A stretch of 64,000 nt of DNA from Spiroplasma clarkii. Its GTDB lineage: Bacteria; Bacillota_I; Bacilli_A; Mycoplasmatales; Mycoplasmataceae. Each line of letters begins with the position of its first letter. Within the stretch, counting starts at the first letter, position 1. This document shows positions 9,985 through 21,498 of this stretch, one piece after another. The DNA lies in assembly GCF_002795265.1 (NCBI RefSeq), contig NZ_CP024870.1, positions 806,001-870,000 on the forward strand. Reading direction: 5' to 3'. Under the pieces are notes generated by a model, which had not been told where the DNA came from, did no database searches, and was given only the letters and a program-made list of their open reading frames with translations. The translations under genes were made by a program, and so were the position numbers.

Positions 9985-11712
9985 CTATTTTTTTATTTGT
10001 AAATTTAATTCCTCAAGTTGACTTAGAGTTACTGCATCTGGAGCATTTGTCATTGGATCAATTCCAGATGAGTTTTTTGGAAAAGCAATGACTTCTCGAA
10101 TATTTTCACTCCCAGTTAATAACATACAGATTCTGTCAAGACCAAGAGCACAACCTGAATGGTAAGGTGCACCATAACGATAAGCATTAACAAATCAACC
10201 AAAGTTCTGTTCAACTTGTTCTTTTGTTAATTCAATTGCGTCAAACATTCTTTGTTGAATATTTGGATCTGTAATTCTTTGACTACCTCCTCCAATTTCA
10301 AAACCATTTAAAACTAGGTCATAAGCTTTGGCGGTTGCATTTTCTTTATCAGTATCAAAATTGTCAAGACACTCATCACTAGGCATTGTAAAAGGATGAT
10401 GTGCTGCAACATAACGATTTTCTTCTTCTGAAAATTCAAACAAAGGGAAATTTGTAATTCAGGCAAATTTAAAAATATTTGGATCTAAAAGATCTTGTAG
10501 TTTTGCAATATGGTTACGAACTGCTCCCAAGGCTTTTGATGCTTTTATATAATCATCAACTGCAAATAAAATTGTAGCCTCTTCTTTTAAATTATATTTT
10601 TCAATTAAACTTTGTTTTTCACTGTCAGATAGTTTTGATGCTAAACTCCCACTTCATTCATTGTTATTAAATTTAACAAATGGTAATATTTCAACAGAAT
10701 TTTGTTTGGCAGTTTCAGTTAATGCTTCTAAATCTTTTTTATTTAATAAACCAGTAACACAAATTGCTCTAATTACTTTATTATTAATATTTTCAAACAA
10801 TGGTATTGTTGTTTTTAAAAATAAATCATTTAAAGTTTTGATTTCATAACCAAATCTCAGATCTGGTTTATCATTGCCATACTTATCAAAAGCATCAGCT
10901 CATGACAACCTGGTGATTGGTTCGTTGATTTTAATTTTTTTAATGTCTAAGAAAACTTTTTTAACTAGACTTTCAATTGTTTGCATAACATCTTCACTAT
11001 TTGCAAAACTCATTTCCATATCAAGTTGAGTAAATTCTGGTTGACGGTCAATTCTTAAGTCTTCATTTCGAAAACATTTTACAATTTGAAAGTATCTATC
11101 AAATCCTGAGATCATAAACAATTGTTTATATAATTGTGGAGATTGTGGTAAGGCATAAAACTTACCTTGGTTTAATCTTGATGGCACTAAAAAATCTCGA
11201 GCACCTTCAGGAGTTGATTTCCCAAAAACTGGAGTTTCAATTTCAATAAAATTATTTTCAATAAAATAATTTCGAATTGAATGATTCATTTGACTACGCA
11301 CCAACAAATTATTTTGCATCTCTGGTCTTCTTAAGTCTAAATATCGATAAGTTAAACGAGTATCTTCTTGTGACTCGATTTGATTTTTAATTTCAAAGGG
11401 AGTCAATTCAGACTTGTTAATTATAACAATTTCATTTACTTCAATTTCAATTGCACCAGTTGCAAGGTCAGGGTTTTTTGATTTTCTTTCAATTACAAGT
11501 CCACTAACTTCAATAACATATTCAGGTTTTAAACTTGCTAAACTTGAACTAAGTTTTTCACCAATTACTAGTTGAGTAATTCCATAACGATCCCTTAAAT
11601 CAATAAAAGTCAAGGCTCCCATTTTGCGAATTTTTGCAATTCAACCTTGTAAAATAACTTTTGTCCCAACATTTTTTAAATTTAATTCACCACAAGTGTG
11701 AGTACGTTTCAT
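9985..11712 (-). CDS. aspS: Aspartyl-tRNA synthetase
   Basis: A 575-residue class II aminoacyl-tRNA synthetase of normal bacterial length. The N-terminal OB anticodon-binding domain (residues 1-105), the class II core with motif 2 ([18 protein letters not shown], about residues 215-232), the bacterial GAD insertion in the middle, and motif 3 (GLDRICMLL) near the C-terminus are all seen. It charges tRNA-Asp. It starts one base after the hisS stop, an arrangement common in Firmicutes, so the two synthetases are co-transcribed. Its end shares a terminator with the convergent gene. Confidence 0.97.
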
Positions 11713-11713
11713 A

Positions 11714-12952
11714 TTAAAACCCCTTTCTTAAAGTTTCTACAATATTTTCAATTTTAACTTTTTGCTCTTTGTTAGTAATTTGATTTTTAATTACCACAAC
11801 ATTTTCTTTTAACTCATTATCTCCAATGATGATAATATTTTTAGCATTAAATTTTTCTGATTGTTTAAAAGCAGATTTTAAACTGCGATCCATAAAATCA
11901 AAATCAACTTTTAAATCACTACTACGCAACATTAATAACAAAATATTGGCAAAGTGTTTAGCTTTTGGAGTCAAACCTATTATATATGCATCCAAATAAT
12001 TTTCTTCAACTAAGCTGATATTTAAAGATTCAAGTGCTAAAATTATTCTTTCTAATCCAAAAGCAAATCCAGCAGCAGGTAAATCAACATCACCTAATTC
12101 TTTAACAAGATTATCATATCTTCCTCCTCCAAGAAGAGTTGAATTATTTGAATCTTTAATTTCAAAAACAAAACCTGTGTAATAATCTAGACCTCTAACT
12201 AACAATTTATCCTCCACAAATTTTATACCAATATTGCTTAGTAATGTTTTTAAGCTTTGATAGTGTTGTTGATCTGCTTCATTCAAGTAATCACTCATAG
12301 CAACAATATTTCCAAACAGGTGGTTGTCAACTTTACAATCTAAAACACGTAATGGATTTGTCTCTAAACGGCTTACACAATCAGCACATAAGGTTAAAGA
12401 TTTTAGTTGTGCTTTTAAATCAATGATGTATTGTTTTCGGGCAGCACCACTAACTAAATAATTCAAGTGCACATGGTGTTGCTCTAAACCAATTGTTTTT
12501 AAAATTGAAACTGCTAAACAAATAATTTCACTATCAATCTCAAAGGTTTTTGGACCAAAAACCTCAATTCCAAATTGATTAAACTGTCTTTGACGTCCTG
12601 CCTGAGGTCTTTCATAGCGAAACATGTTACCAAAATAAAATAATTTTAAGGGTAATTTCTCATTGATGTAAAGTTTGTTTTCTAAAACTGCTCGAACAGT
12701 TGGTGCTGTACCTTCTGGTCTTAAAGTTAATTCCCTATTTTTACGATCTAAAAATGAGAACATTTCTTTAGAAACAATATCAGTTTCTGTACCAACTCCA
12801 CGTTTAAAAAGCTCTGTAACTTCAAAAATAGGTGTTTTAATTTCATTGTAATTGTATAAATCAACTAAATTTCTAATTATCATTTCTAGACTAAAAAACT
12901 CTTTAGCTTTTTGTTCAAATATGTCTTCAGTACCTCTTGGTTTTTGAATCAT
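11714..12952 (-). CDS. hisS: Histidyl-tRNA synthetase
   Basis: A 412-residue class II synthetase without any TGA codon. Motif 1 region at the N-terminus (PRGTEDIF), motif 2 (FRYERPQAGRQRQFNQFG, about residues 112-129), the two histidine-specific motifs LVRGLDYYTGFVFE and GGGRYDNL, and the C-terminal anticodon-binding domain are present. It charges tRNA-His and is the first gene of hisS-aspS. No T-box-like leader is evident in the 110 bases upstream. Confidence 0.97.
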   Translation of the reverse strand: MIQKPRGTEDIFEQKAKEFFSLEMIIRNLVDLYNYNEIKTPIFEVTELFKRGVGTETDIVSKEMFSFLDRKNRELTLRPEGTAPTVRAVLENKLYINEKLPLKLFYFGNMFRYERPQAGRQRQFNQFGIEVFGPKTFEIDSEIICLAVSILKTIGLEQHHVHLNYLVSGAARKQYIIDLKAQLKSLTLCADCVSRLETNPLRVLDCKVDNHLFGNIVAMSDYLNEADQQHYQSLKTLLSNIGIKFVEDKLLVRGLDYYTGFVFEIKDSNNSTLLGGGRYDNLVKELGDVDLPAAGFAFGLERIILALESLNISLVEENYLDAYIIGLTPKAKHFANILLLMLRSSDLKVDFDFMDRSLKSAFKQSEKFNAKNIIIIGDNELKENVVVIKNQITNKEQKVKIENIVETLRKGF

Positions 12953-13065
12953 TTAATTCACCTATTTTCTAACTTTTTAATTTTACACTAATTTTAAGAT
13001 TTTTAATATATCAATTTTAATGGGTTTTTTGCTTTAAAAGTAGTAAAAATAATGAGTTAAACCCA

Positions 13066-14001
13066 TTATTGAGGAGCAGCCATCGCTAAAAAGTTTGCAA
13101 AAAATGAATTCACAACCCTAATTGTTCGATAATTTTGTTTTTTGGCCAGGAATTCTTCACCAATTTGTGAGTTAACAAAAGTTCAATATTCTTTTCAAAC
13201 CCTTTGATATTTTTGTAATAAAAACATATTTCAAACCTGGCATTCAGTGTCATTACCATAAAATTCTACAAACTCATTTGTAAAATTTCAATCAAATTTT
13301 TTATTGTAAAAATTTACTTCATTAACAATTACTAGATCTTGAAATAAATTATCATAAGCTATTTTAGAGTTTCTAAGTCATTCACCATAAAATTTTTTAC
13401 CCCTAGTGTAACCCCTATGGATTCGACTAACTCCTGTTGAAACAAATCCTAAACCAACTGTATTAATTAAAAAGTTGAAAATATTAATGACGTTTTGGTT
13501 AAAATTTAAACTTGCAGCAGATTTTGAAATGTAAGTTGCTGCTCAAAAAATTCACAACAAGTAGGTAATAAAATAAATTAATAATCAAATTAGTTCTAAC
13601 TGAATGAAATGTTGTCCAATTTTTTTATCTTCCTCTTTTGAAAGAAGCTCCTTGAAAATATTTTTTTTGTTATTAATTAAATCATCTTCATCAATATTTT
13701 TATAAACTTTTTGTTGGAACCAAACTCTGTTATTTAGCTTTAACATATATGATAGAAAGTAAAGGTATGTTAAGATTGTAAATGCTAAACTTATCCAAGT
13801 GGTTCATGTTACTAAAGCACTATTGTGAGGCAAAGCTGCTTTGACAACATAATTTGCAGTCATACTTGTAACTGCAAGCAATAAGACTACTATTAAACCT
13901 AGCATTTGTTTAATAAAAGTAATTATTCAAAATTTTGTTGATTTTGTTTGAGAAAAAATTGCTTCAAACAACTCAGGACAAGTTTCTTGAATTTTTTTCA
14001 T
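13066..14001 (-). CDS. Membrane protein of unknown function, 311 residues
   Basis: Two pairs of hydrophobic segments (about residues 27-52 and 63-85, then ~135-160 and ~165-185) separated by a charged loop, followed by a ~120-residue aromatic-rich soluble tail. Not assigned to a family. The start is the second of two overlapping ATGs (13999-14001), eight bases after AAGGGGG; the first ATG is in another frame. A -10 box TATAAT lies at 14030-14035. It follows the permease-like gene with a 150-base gap and may share its function or only its location. Confidence 0.72.
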
Positions 14002-14154
14002 TTCATTTCCCCCTTTTAAAGTTATTTTTATTATATGACTTTATTAGTTAAATTAAAAGAAAATACAATTAATATTTAAAAAATCTGAATTAATATTCAA
14101 ATTTTTAAGATTATTTAGTTATTAATTATAAAAACAGACACTAAATTCTTTTAG

Positions 14155-15843
14155 CTATTTAAAAAATCTAATTTTATATACACAAAATGCTAATCCTGTT
14201 AGAACAAAACTAAGTGAAATTAGAGTAAAAATTAATAGTCCTTTATTTGGTCCAACATATACTAATTTTTCTGGTGGACCATTCGGATCAATATTTATAT
14301 TATGATCAATATAAATACCTTTAAAAAAGTAATTCTTACTTAAACCATAATTTTCTCAAATTGGTTGAACAATTTTGAAATTCATTGGCACAAATGTATA
14401 TAAATTAAAATATTCAAATCAAAGAACTGGATTGATGTAGTAGTTATACAATAAATCTTTATTTAGATATTGAACTGTTGATTTTTTCTTTCAACCATCA
14501 ATTTCTTTTGAAAAATTTATAATTTCAAAAAAAACAGACTGGTACATGATTCTAGCACTTGACATATTTTGTTTTTGAAAAATTTCTTTAATAAAGTTTC
14601 TCCTTCCTTCATATGTAGGTGTATTATCAAGAAATGCTAAATAATTGGTAATTCACATACTATGACCAGAAAAATAATAGAATCTAAAATAAAATTCTAA
14701 GATTAACTGATTTATTTTTTCAACCTCTTTTGCATATTTTTTATATTTTTCATTAAACTTAATTTTTGAATTTATATTATTTATATAGGTTTTCAATTCT
14801 TTGACCAAGTATGTTGCATCTTTATTTATTATGTCTGCCTCTAGAACATTTAAATTAGTTTTTTCAATATCTGCTGATTTCAAAAACAATTCAAACTCTC
14901 TATCTTCACAATCTTCAACAAAAAATTTATGATTTTTTGCATCTTTTAAATAGTTTTCACTTAATTCATTAAGTTCATCAACAATTTCAACAAGTTTTCC
15001 TGAAGATATCATTGAATTATCTAATCTTTCTCTTATTGAATTGTAAGTTTCTTCTATCTCAGAATCTAGGGTTTCAGAGTTTTCAATTCTTATCACAGAT
15101 TTTCTCAAACAGTTGTTTGTATAAGTTCGAAGTTCCTTAATTAGTTCACTATTTCCCATTGCTTGATCTATTTCTTTTGCTAGAGTGTGAAAATAAAGTT
15201 CACTTCCAAAACTAAATTGGTTCCCAGTCATGTCATTTTGAACTTCTTCATAATTTAAATTTATTAAAATACTGCTAAACATTGGATAAAATGACAAAAT
15301 GACTATAATTGATCCTGAAATTATTAGACTAATTTTAAAAAAGATTATTGAGGTTAATAAACACACAAAACTTATGAATACTAGTAGTAGCAATATTGTT
15401 GCATATAAGTTTATTGAAATCATCTTTACATAATATGGATTACTGTAATTAACTATGGCACTGATGATTATCACAAATGTAGCAAAAACAAAGCAGCTTA
15501 CAAGGTTACTTGTAATGACAGCTAAATGTTTTGCAAAAAATATTTGTCATGACTTTAATCCATTTTTAGCTTCAATAGTTCTAATCCCATTATGCTTTTG
15601 GACATTTAAAAATTCATGAAGTTGTAAAGTTGCTAAACTTCCACAAAATGAAAAAATAAAGACTGAGTTGACAATGTTTAAAATTCAAGCAGAGTTTTCA
15701 TTTTTAACAACCATCACATTTGATATTCCCCAAGCTAAATTTAAAACAAGTAAAACTAGGATAAAACAGATATTAACAATTAAAAAGGACTTTTTTATAA
15801 AAATACTTTTTAATGAATATTTGTAACAAATATTAAATTTCAT
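14155..15843 (-). CDS. ABC-2-type permease-like membrane protein
   Basis: A 562-residue membrane protein. A hydrophobic helix near residues 18-42 is followed by four or five more up to about residue 190, then a ~320-residue polar, probably external domain with helical character, and a final helix near residues 530-555. This pattern (N-terminal helix, large domain, C-terminal helices) is like ABC-2 permeases of lipid or peptide exporters, but no ATPase gene lies beside it and the assignment is an inference. It starts after a GAGGGGG site directly behind the hairpin at 15862-15884, in line with the 45-residue gene upstream. Confidence 0.65.
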
Positions 15844-15861
15844 TATTTTCCCCCTCACTTT

Positions 15862-15884
15862 AAAAAGGGTAAACTACCCTTTTT
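15862..15884 (-). terminator. Hairpin between the 45-residue gene and the permease gene
   Basis: Perfect 10-bp stem AAAAAGGGTA / TACCCTTTTT with a 3-base loop, five bases after the small gene's stop and directly before the permease ribosome binding site. It can act as a partial terminator, giving much small-gene mRNA and little permease mRNA. Confidence 0.75.
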
Positions 15885-15889
15885 AAAAA

Positions 15890-16027
15890 CTAATTGAAAT
15901 ATGCTTGATTAATTTTTGAAGCTGCATAAGCTGCATTTTTTTGACTATTATTTAAAAATGTTAAGGCAGTAGCAATTAATACAATCATTGTTAAGAAAAC
16001 TACTAAAATTTTCTTACTTTTTTTCAT
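15890..16027 (-). CDS. 45-residue peptide with signal or membrane helix
   Basis: Starts with a GGAGG site at the ideal distance. The peptide has a basic N-terminus (MKKSKK), a hydrophobic stretch at residues 7-25, and a short polar tail NNSQKNAAYAASKINQAYFN. The sequence AYA-AS at residues ~33-37 fits a signal peptidase I cleavage site, which would release a ~10-residue peptide. It is the first gene of a unit with the permease-like protein. Not a known family; it could be a secreted peptide, a toxin or just a small membrane protein. The clear ribosome site and stop support it as a real gene. Confidence 0.62.
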   Translation of the reverse strand: MKKSKKILVVFLTMIVLIATALTFLNNSQKNAAYAASKINQAYFN

Positions 16028-16137
16028 TAATTATACCTCCTAAATAAATAATATCACTTTTTCTAAAAAATACATTTTTTTTCAAAAAATACTTTAATTT
16101 TTAGAATTTTTTTACTATTATTGGTGTTTATTGAAAT

Positions 16138-16160
16138 TTATAACACTTTAAGTGTTATAA
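16138..16160. repeat. Perfect 11-bp palindrome
   Basis: TTATAACACTT - T - AAGTGTTATAA, about 110 bases upstream of the 45-residue gene and 48 bases after the fru terminator. It is not followed by a T-run on the minus strand, so an operator for the small-peptide unit is as likely as a terminator. Confidence 0.6.
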
Positions 16161-16205
16161 ATTGTCTTCTTAAAAGTAATTCAAGAACATAACTGAAAAA
16201 AATAC

Positions 16206-16235
16206 AAAAAAACTCTGTTAAAAATCAGAGTTTTT
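16206..16235 (-). terminator. Terminator of the fru operon
   Basis: AAAAACTCTG / CAGAGTTTTT hairpin followed by T on the minus strand, 25 bases after fruA. Confidence 0.9.
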
Positions 16236-16259
16236 CATTAGAGTAACTTTTAATTTAAT

Positions 16260-18632
16260 TTATTTCATAGCTTTTTTAGCAGCTTTTTGTGACTCTCTTT
16301 GAACTACAAGTTCTTGGTAAGCTGCTTGTCTTACTACTAAATCTGCTTCATAAGCATTATATTTTTCAAGTCTTGCTTTCAAAGCATCTTGTTTTGCAGG
16401 ATTATCTGCAAATTTAGCAATTTTAGTTTCTAATGATTCTTTAACTCCATTAGTTCCAGATAAAGCTAATTTTCCTTTTTTAATATCAGCCATTCTTCAG
16501 AATCCTAAAATTAAGGCCATTACAAATGTTCCAGCAATTACTGCTAAGATAAATCCAACAACTCCCATAGCTTTTTGTGCACTAGCAGAATCAAATAGTA
16601 AAGAATTTGTTAATGGTGAAACAAAGATTCCTCCATGTGGTGCATTAATAGCAATTTTTAAAATTCCCACAATTGCCCCTGCAGTTGCTCCTCCAGCAAC
16701 TGCAGATCCCATAATTCTTTTTGGATCTTCAATCATAAATGGAATTGCCCCTTCTGAAATGAAACACATTCCCATTAATCAGTTTGCTTTAGCAGCATCT
16801 CTATTTTTTTCACTTCATTGTCTTGGGAATAAAACAGTTGAAACTGCAATTCCCAATGGTGGGATCATTCCAGCTGTCATAGCTGCTGTCATAACCATTG
16901 TTTGTTGGTCATAAGCTGCACTATTTGTATCTTTTACAAGTGCAAATCCAACTGAAAGTACTCCTAAAACGTAAGCAATTTTGTTGATTGGACCACCCAT
17001 GTCAACACACATCATAGCTCCAATAATAATACATACTAATCACATCAAGTTTTTACTTGCCAAGTAAGTAATACCTTCTTGTAAACCAAACATTACATAA
17101 CCTAATGGAATGTTTATTGCTAGCATAATAATTGCAATTGCTAGTAGTGATAACACTGGAATAAAGACTATGTCTCTAACTCCTTGTAAACCTTTTCCAA
17201 AGTTTTTCATTAATTTACTTAGTCCTAAAACTGCTAAACCTGCAAGGTAAGCACCAACTAGAGCTCCAATAAATCCACTTGATAATCCTGATAAACTTTC
17301 AGGTAAAAATCTTGTTCAAGCACCAGACCAATTTCCAGCAGTTCCATAAACCATACCATTTCCATTTGCAAGTAATCCAGCAACAGCACCAGGCATCAAC
17401 CCTTGTGCTCCTACAAGTGAATAACATACATATGCTGATAGAATTGGAATCATTAATTCCATTCCAACTTTACCTATGGCACTAAAGAAGTGAGCAACAA
17501 TTCACACTGTTCCAAAACTTCCAGATGAATAATAAGTTACATTATTTATAACATAAGTTTGTCCTGATCCTAAGATATCCCAAGCTGCTGTTATTGATGG
17601 GTCTTCAACACCTGAACCAACAAGTGCTGCTAATTTAGCTGGACTAGCTACACCAACAAAACCATTTACTGTTAAGTAGATGTAATCTAGTAAGAAACCA
17701 ATTCCTAAAATGATTCCTCCTGCTACTACAAATGGTAACATTCTTGAAACCCCTGCTAGCAAGTTATCTTTAACTTTTTTAAATTGACCTAGGGTTAGTT
17801 CACCACTACCCTCATTGTCATCTTTAACATTTTCAATTTTTTTCAAATTTTTGTGATTTTTATAGTCATTAATTAATTCTTTTCCGTTATATATAGCATC
17901 TTTAGTAGAAGTATCAATAACTTCAAAACCATTAAATCTTCCCATACCATTAATAGCTTTGTCATGAGCCAAAATAATGTATTTTGCATTAGCAATATCT
18001 TCAGCAGTTAACTTATTATCAACCCCACGACGACCTTGGGTTTCAACTTTTGCTGTTAACCCTAGTTGAGAAGCATATTCTTCAATTTTTTCAGCAGCTA
18101 AATAGGTATGAGCAATTCCTGTTGGACAAGCTGTAATACCAATTACATCATAATGTCCTGATTTTGGAGCTGCTTTGACAGCTTTTGGTGTACTAAATAA
18201 TTTTTGCACAGTTGCTACTGATTTTGCGTTTCTTAATCCTTCTTGTACTTCACTTTTAATTAAATAACTTGATAAATTTGCTAATGCATCTAAATGTTCA
18301 TTCCCATCTTTACCATTTGTTATAATCAAAAAAACTAAAGAAACTGGTTTTTCATTGAGACTTTGTCACTCAACTTCATTTTTTAGTGAAACAAAAGCAA
18401 TTGCTGATTGTTTCACTGTTGGATTTAAAACGTGTGGAATTGCAATACCTTCACCAATTCCAGTTGAACCTTGTTCTTCACGTTTGTAAACTGCTGCTTT
18501 AAAAGCTTTTTCATCTTTTACAAAACCTTCTGCAACTAATTTTGAACTTAAAAAGTCAATAACTTCATCCTTAGTTTTTAAATCTTGACTAAAAAATGAA
18601 ATACTTTTTGAAAACATGTCTTTTATTTCCAT
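16260..18632 (-). CDS. fruA: PTS fructose-specific EIIABC
   Basis: A 790-residue three-domain PTS protein. EIIA (fructose class) at residues 1-150 has the phosphohistidine in GIAIPH (His67); EIIB at ~160-265 has the phosphocysteine in GITACPTGIAHTYLAAE (Cys169); the EIIC membrane domain runs from about residue 300 to 705. The last ~80 residues, from MADIKKGK on, form a charged, coiled-coil-like cytoplasmic tail that typical FruA lacks. The start ATG at 18632 follows GGAGG that overlaps the fruK stop. It imports fructose as fructose-1-phosphate, the substrate of the FruK gene upstream. Confidence 0.95.
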
Positions 18633-18644
18633 GTTCAAATCCTC

Positions 18645-19583
18645 CTAGATTTCATTTACTTGTATTTTGTCCACTAAACTAGTAATAGCATTTTTATCTG
18701 CTAACCATTCAGTGAATGCAGTAGCAGCCCCACTGGCGGCTGCATACTGCAGTGATTTTTTGATTGAAAATTTTTGATCAATTCCATAGACAAAGCCCGC
18801 CAACATACTGTCACCGGCTCCAACTGAGTTAACTAATTCACCTTGAGCAACACCAACTTTAAAGTTAGTGTTATCTTGTCCAAAGAAGATACTTCCTTCT
18901 GAACCCATGCTTAATAAAATGTTTTGAGCCCCTAACTCTTTTAAATTTTGGATTAGTTTTTTTATTTCTGCAAAATCAAAATTTGGTTTAAATTCCACAC
19001 CTAATGTTGAACAAATTTCTTCAAGATTGGGTTTTATTAAGAAAGGATGTGCTTTTAAGGCATTTTTTAATAAGTCATTAGTAGCATCACAAATCAAAGT
19101 TGCTTGCTGCTCGTTGACAATTTTCCCAATTGCTTCATAAATTGTTGAATCAATTCCCACAGCAACACTTCCTGTTGTGACAACTATGTCACCAGGAATA
19201 AGCTTAGCTGCAAGAGTTTTTAAAAACTCTTGTACTATTTCTGGCTCTGCTGTAAAACCCATTCCATTTAATTCTGTTTCTTGGTGTGAAGCTAAATGCT
19301 TAATTTTATAATTTACTCGTGTACTGCCTGGATTATAGATGAAATTTGTTGATAATTTAATTTCTTGAAATTTATCTGTAAAAATCTTTTTGTTATTTTC
19401 ACCCATAATTCCAACAGCTTGAACCTGAGCACCCAAATTGTTTAAGATGACGGCTGCATTAATACCTTTTCCTCCAACAACTTTATACTCATCATTATAA
19501 TAATTTGTAACCCCTAGTTGAACTTTTTTTGTTGTTAAAACAATGTGATCAATTGCAGGATTTAATGTAATTGTATAAATCAT
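18645..19583 (-). CDS. fruK: 1-phosphofructokinase
   Basis: A 312-residue PfkB-family enzyme of the FruK/LacC branch: N-terminal TLNPAIDH, GGKGINAA at residues 37-44, and the catalytic motif VGAGDSMLAGF near residue 255. It phosphorylates fructose-1-phosphate to fructose-1,6-bisphosphate. No TGA codons. It lies between fruR (gap 3 bases) and fruA (gap 12 bases). Confidence 0.96.
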   Translation of the reverse strand: MIYTITLNPAIDHIVLTTKKVQLGVTNYYNDEYKVVGGKGINAAVILNNLGAQVQAVGIMGENNKKIFTDKFQEIKLSTNFIYNPGSTRVNYKIKHLASHQETELNGMGFTAEPEIVQEFLKTLAAKLIPGDIVVTTGSVAVGIDSTIYEAIGKIVNEQQATLICDATNDLLKNALKAHPFLIKPNLEEICSTLGVEFKPNFDFAEIKKLIQNLKELGAQNILLSMGSEGSIFFGQDNTNFKVGVAQGELVNSVGAGDSMLAGFVYGIDQKFSIKKSLQYAAASGAATAFTEWLADKNAITSLVDKIQVNEI

Positions 19584-19586
19584 GTT

Positions 19587-20291
19587 TTACTCCTCATCAC
19601 TAATTAAGGCTAGTTCCTTTTTGTTGCTAAATTTTATAAATGATTTTGAATCCATTTTACTTTTATCTGCTAATCCAAAACTCAATTGTGAACAACGAAT
19701 GGCTTTTTTCTTAATTTCTGCTTCATCATCATTGGTAGTGTAAAAATTATACTCATTATCAACAGCATTGACCCCAATAAAAGCTACATCAAAGTTGTAA
19801 TTTGAAATTGCATTTAAGGTTTCAACCCCACAAATTGCTTGAGTTGATAATTTTAATCTCCCTGGTAAAACATAAATATGTTTAACACCATTATTTGCTA
19901 ACACTTGAGCATTGATAATTGAGTTTGTGTAAACTCTAACATTTAAGTTTGGGGTGATTAGTTGTGCTAAAAAATAAGTATTTGATCCTGCATCCAAAAA
20001 AATTGTTTCATTTTCTTTAACACAAAAAATTGCTTTTTGAGCAATTTTTTGTTTGGCTGCAACATTTGTAGTTAACTTATAGTCTAGTATCTCTTCTAAA
20101 ATTGATTTTTCTTTAACAGATTTAGCCCCACCATGTACTCTTTCAAGTTTATTGATTTCACTTAGATCTGTTAAATCTCTTCGCAAGGTGGTAAATGGGA
20201 TGCTCAGAACCTTAGATAATTCTTCATTGGTACAATATCCCTTCTTATTAACATAATCTAAGATATTTTTTCAACGTTCTTCTTTAAGCAT
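19587..20291 (-). CDS. fruR: DeoR-family regulator of the fructose operon
   Basis: A 234-residue DeoR protein. The helix-turn-helix is at residues ~15-45 (CTNEELSKVLSIPFTTLRRDL), followed by VHGGAK and the sensor domain with IFLDAGS, TNSI and the C-terminal LADKSKMDSKSF. It is first in fruR-fruK-fruA and would respond to fructose-1-phosphate, controlling the operon through the phased repeats just upstream. Start at 20291 with GAGGTGA. Confidence 0.93.
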
Positions 20292-20333
20292 TTTATCACC
20301 TCAAACATATTGTATATCAACTAATTTAAAAAA

Positions 20334-20373
20334 ACAACCAAAATCAACCAAAAGAATTAAAAAACAACCAAAA
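20334..20373 (-). promoter_or_regulatory. Three phased operator-like repeats upstream of fruR
   Basis: Direct repeats ACAACCAAAA (20334-20343), TCAACCAAAA (20344-20353) and ACAACCAAAA (20364-20373), spaced 10 and 20 bases apart, i.e. on the same face of the DNA. On the coding strand they read TTTTGGTTGT, and the nearest TTGGTT could serve as a -35 box for a -10 near TATACA. Tandem direct repeats are typical DeoR-family sites. Confidence 0.75.
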
Positions 20374-20426
20374 CTTTAATAGAGTAGTAATCTAACTAAA
20401 TTACTGTTCTAAAAGCAAAATAAAAA

Positions 20427-20479
20427 AATGCTTAACCAACTTTTGGTATTTACCAATAAACTTGATTTTAGCATTCTTT
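20427..20479 (-). terminator. Extended hairpin terminator of the 20487-21302 gene
   Basis: An outer stem (ATGCTAA / TTAAGCAT) and an inner stem (TTGGTA / TACCAA) make a long hairpin eight bases past the stop, followed by a T-run on the minus strand. Confidence 0.75.
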
Positions 20480-20486
20480 TTGATTA

Positions 20487-21302
20487 TTATCTTTTTTTAC
20501 GCTTCTTGACTGGGTCAACCCCTCTTGATTTAGCCATGGCATAGTTTATGTCTCTAAACTGATACTCTTGTTCGATTGCTTCATCTCAAATAGGATTAAT
20601 AACTTCTTTACTTAAACTTTCTTCTTTAGCTTCTTTGGCAATTTTGTCTGGATTTGCTCCTTGCTCAATTTTTGAAGCTTGTTCCATAGTTAGATATGGA
20701 TCTTCAGGTCTAATTCCAGTATTAGTTAGAGAATCAAGTTGCATTCTAATTTGAGAAGAGGCTAATTTTTTATCTTTAAAATCAACTTGTCATTGAATTG
20801 GAAATTCGCGTTCAAAACTTTGAGTATCTTTAATAATTGTATAAAGAATATTGATGAATTTTTCAAAGCCTGTTTCACCTCTTCAAAATGTAGTTAAGTC
20901 ATGATGGACTAATTCTCCACTAATTAAGTCAAATTTTGATGAGTGCATTTCAAAAATCTTTTCAGCCCAATCTCCCTCTTGAATTAAATAAAAGTTTGTA
21001 AACAAAGTACAATTAAAAATGTGTCGATCTACTTCATAGATTGAGAAATTAAAACGATCAACTGTTGTAATATCAATTGCTACATTAAAATTTGTAGTGT
21101 CAACAACTTTATTTAAATATTGTAAAACTGACTGAGCATATTTTAAAATAAATTTAAGTTTTTGACTTGAAAAGATTACTGTTTTTCATCTTGTGAAGTT
21201 AAAGTCAAGTTCTGAATCTTTTCTTGTTGAAGCAATATTAAAATCAAGATTTGCTCTAACAAAATCTTTAATTGGTAAATAAATCATTTCCTTATTTTTC
21301 AT
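20487..21302 (-). CDS. Hypothetical protein, 271 residues
   Basis: Not recognised. A soluble protein with a beta-rich looking N-terminal half and a charged, helical C-terminus ending in a cluster of Lys/Arg (VKKRKKR), which could bind nucleic acid. Several Trp residues use TGA. The start at 21302 has GGAG 11 bases upstream. Single gene between the fru operon and relA with its own terminator. Confidence 0.7.
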
Positions 21303-21398
21303 AATATTAATCTCCGATTCTATTAATTAAATAATAACGTATTTCAACAATTAAAACAACCCTTATATAGTGGTCAACAAGTTAGACAACCAAGAAAA

Positions 21399-21427
21399 AA
21401 CAATATTAATTAAATTAGTATTGTTTT
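21399..21427 (-). terminator. Likely terminator of relA
   Basis: AAACAATA / TATTGTTT stem, T-run on the minus strand, about 70 bases after the relA stop. Confidence 0.6.
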
Positions 21428-21498
21428 TAGTATTAATAAGTCAAAAAAATTGATTTATTGTGAGTAAAAGTTTATTGGATCCAATTTTTCAGAACTAA

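Noticed and set aside
12953-13065. T-box or other riboswitch before hisS
   Set aside because: The leader is short and lacks the T-box sequence and a clear terminator pair.
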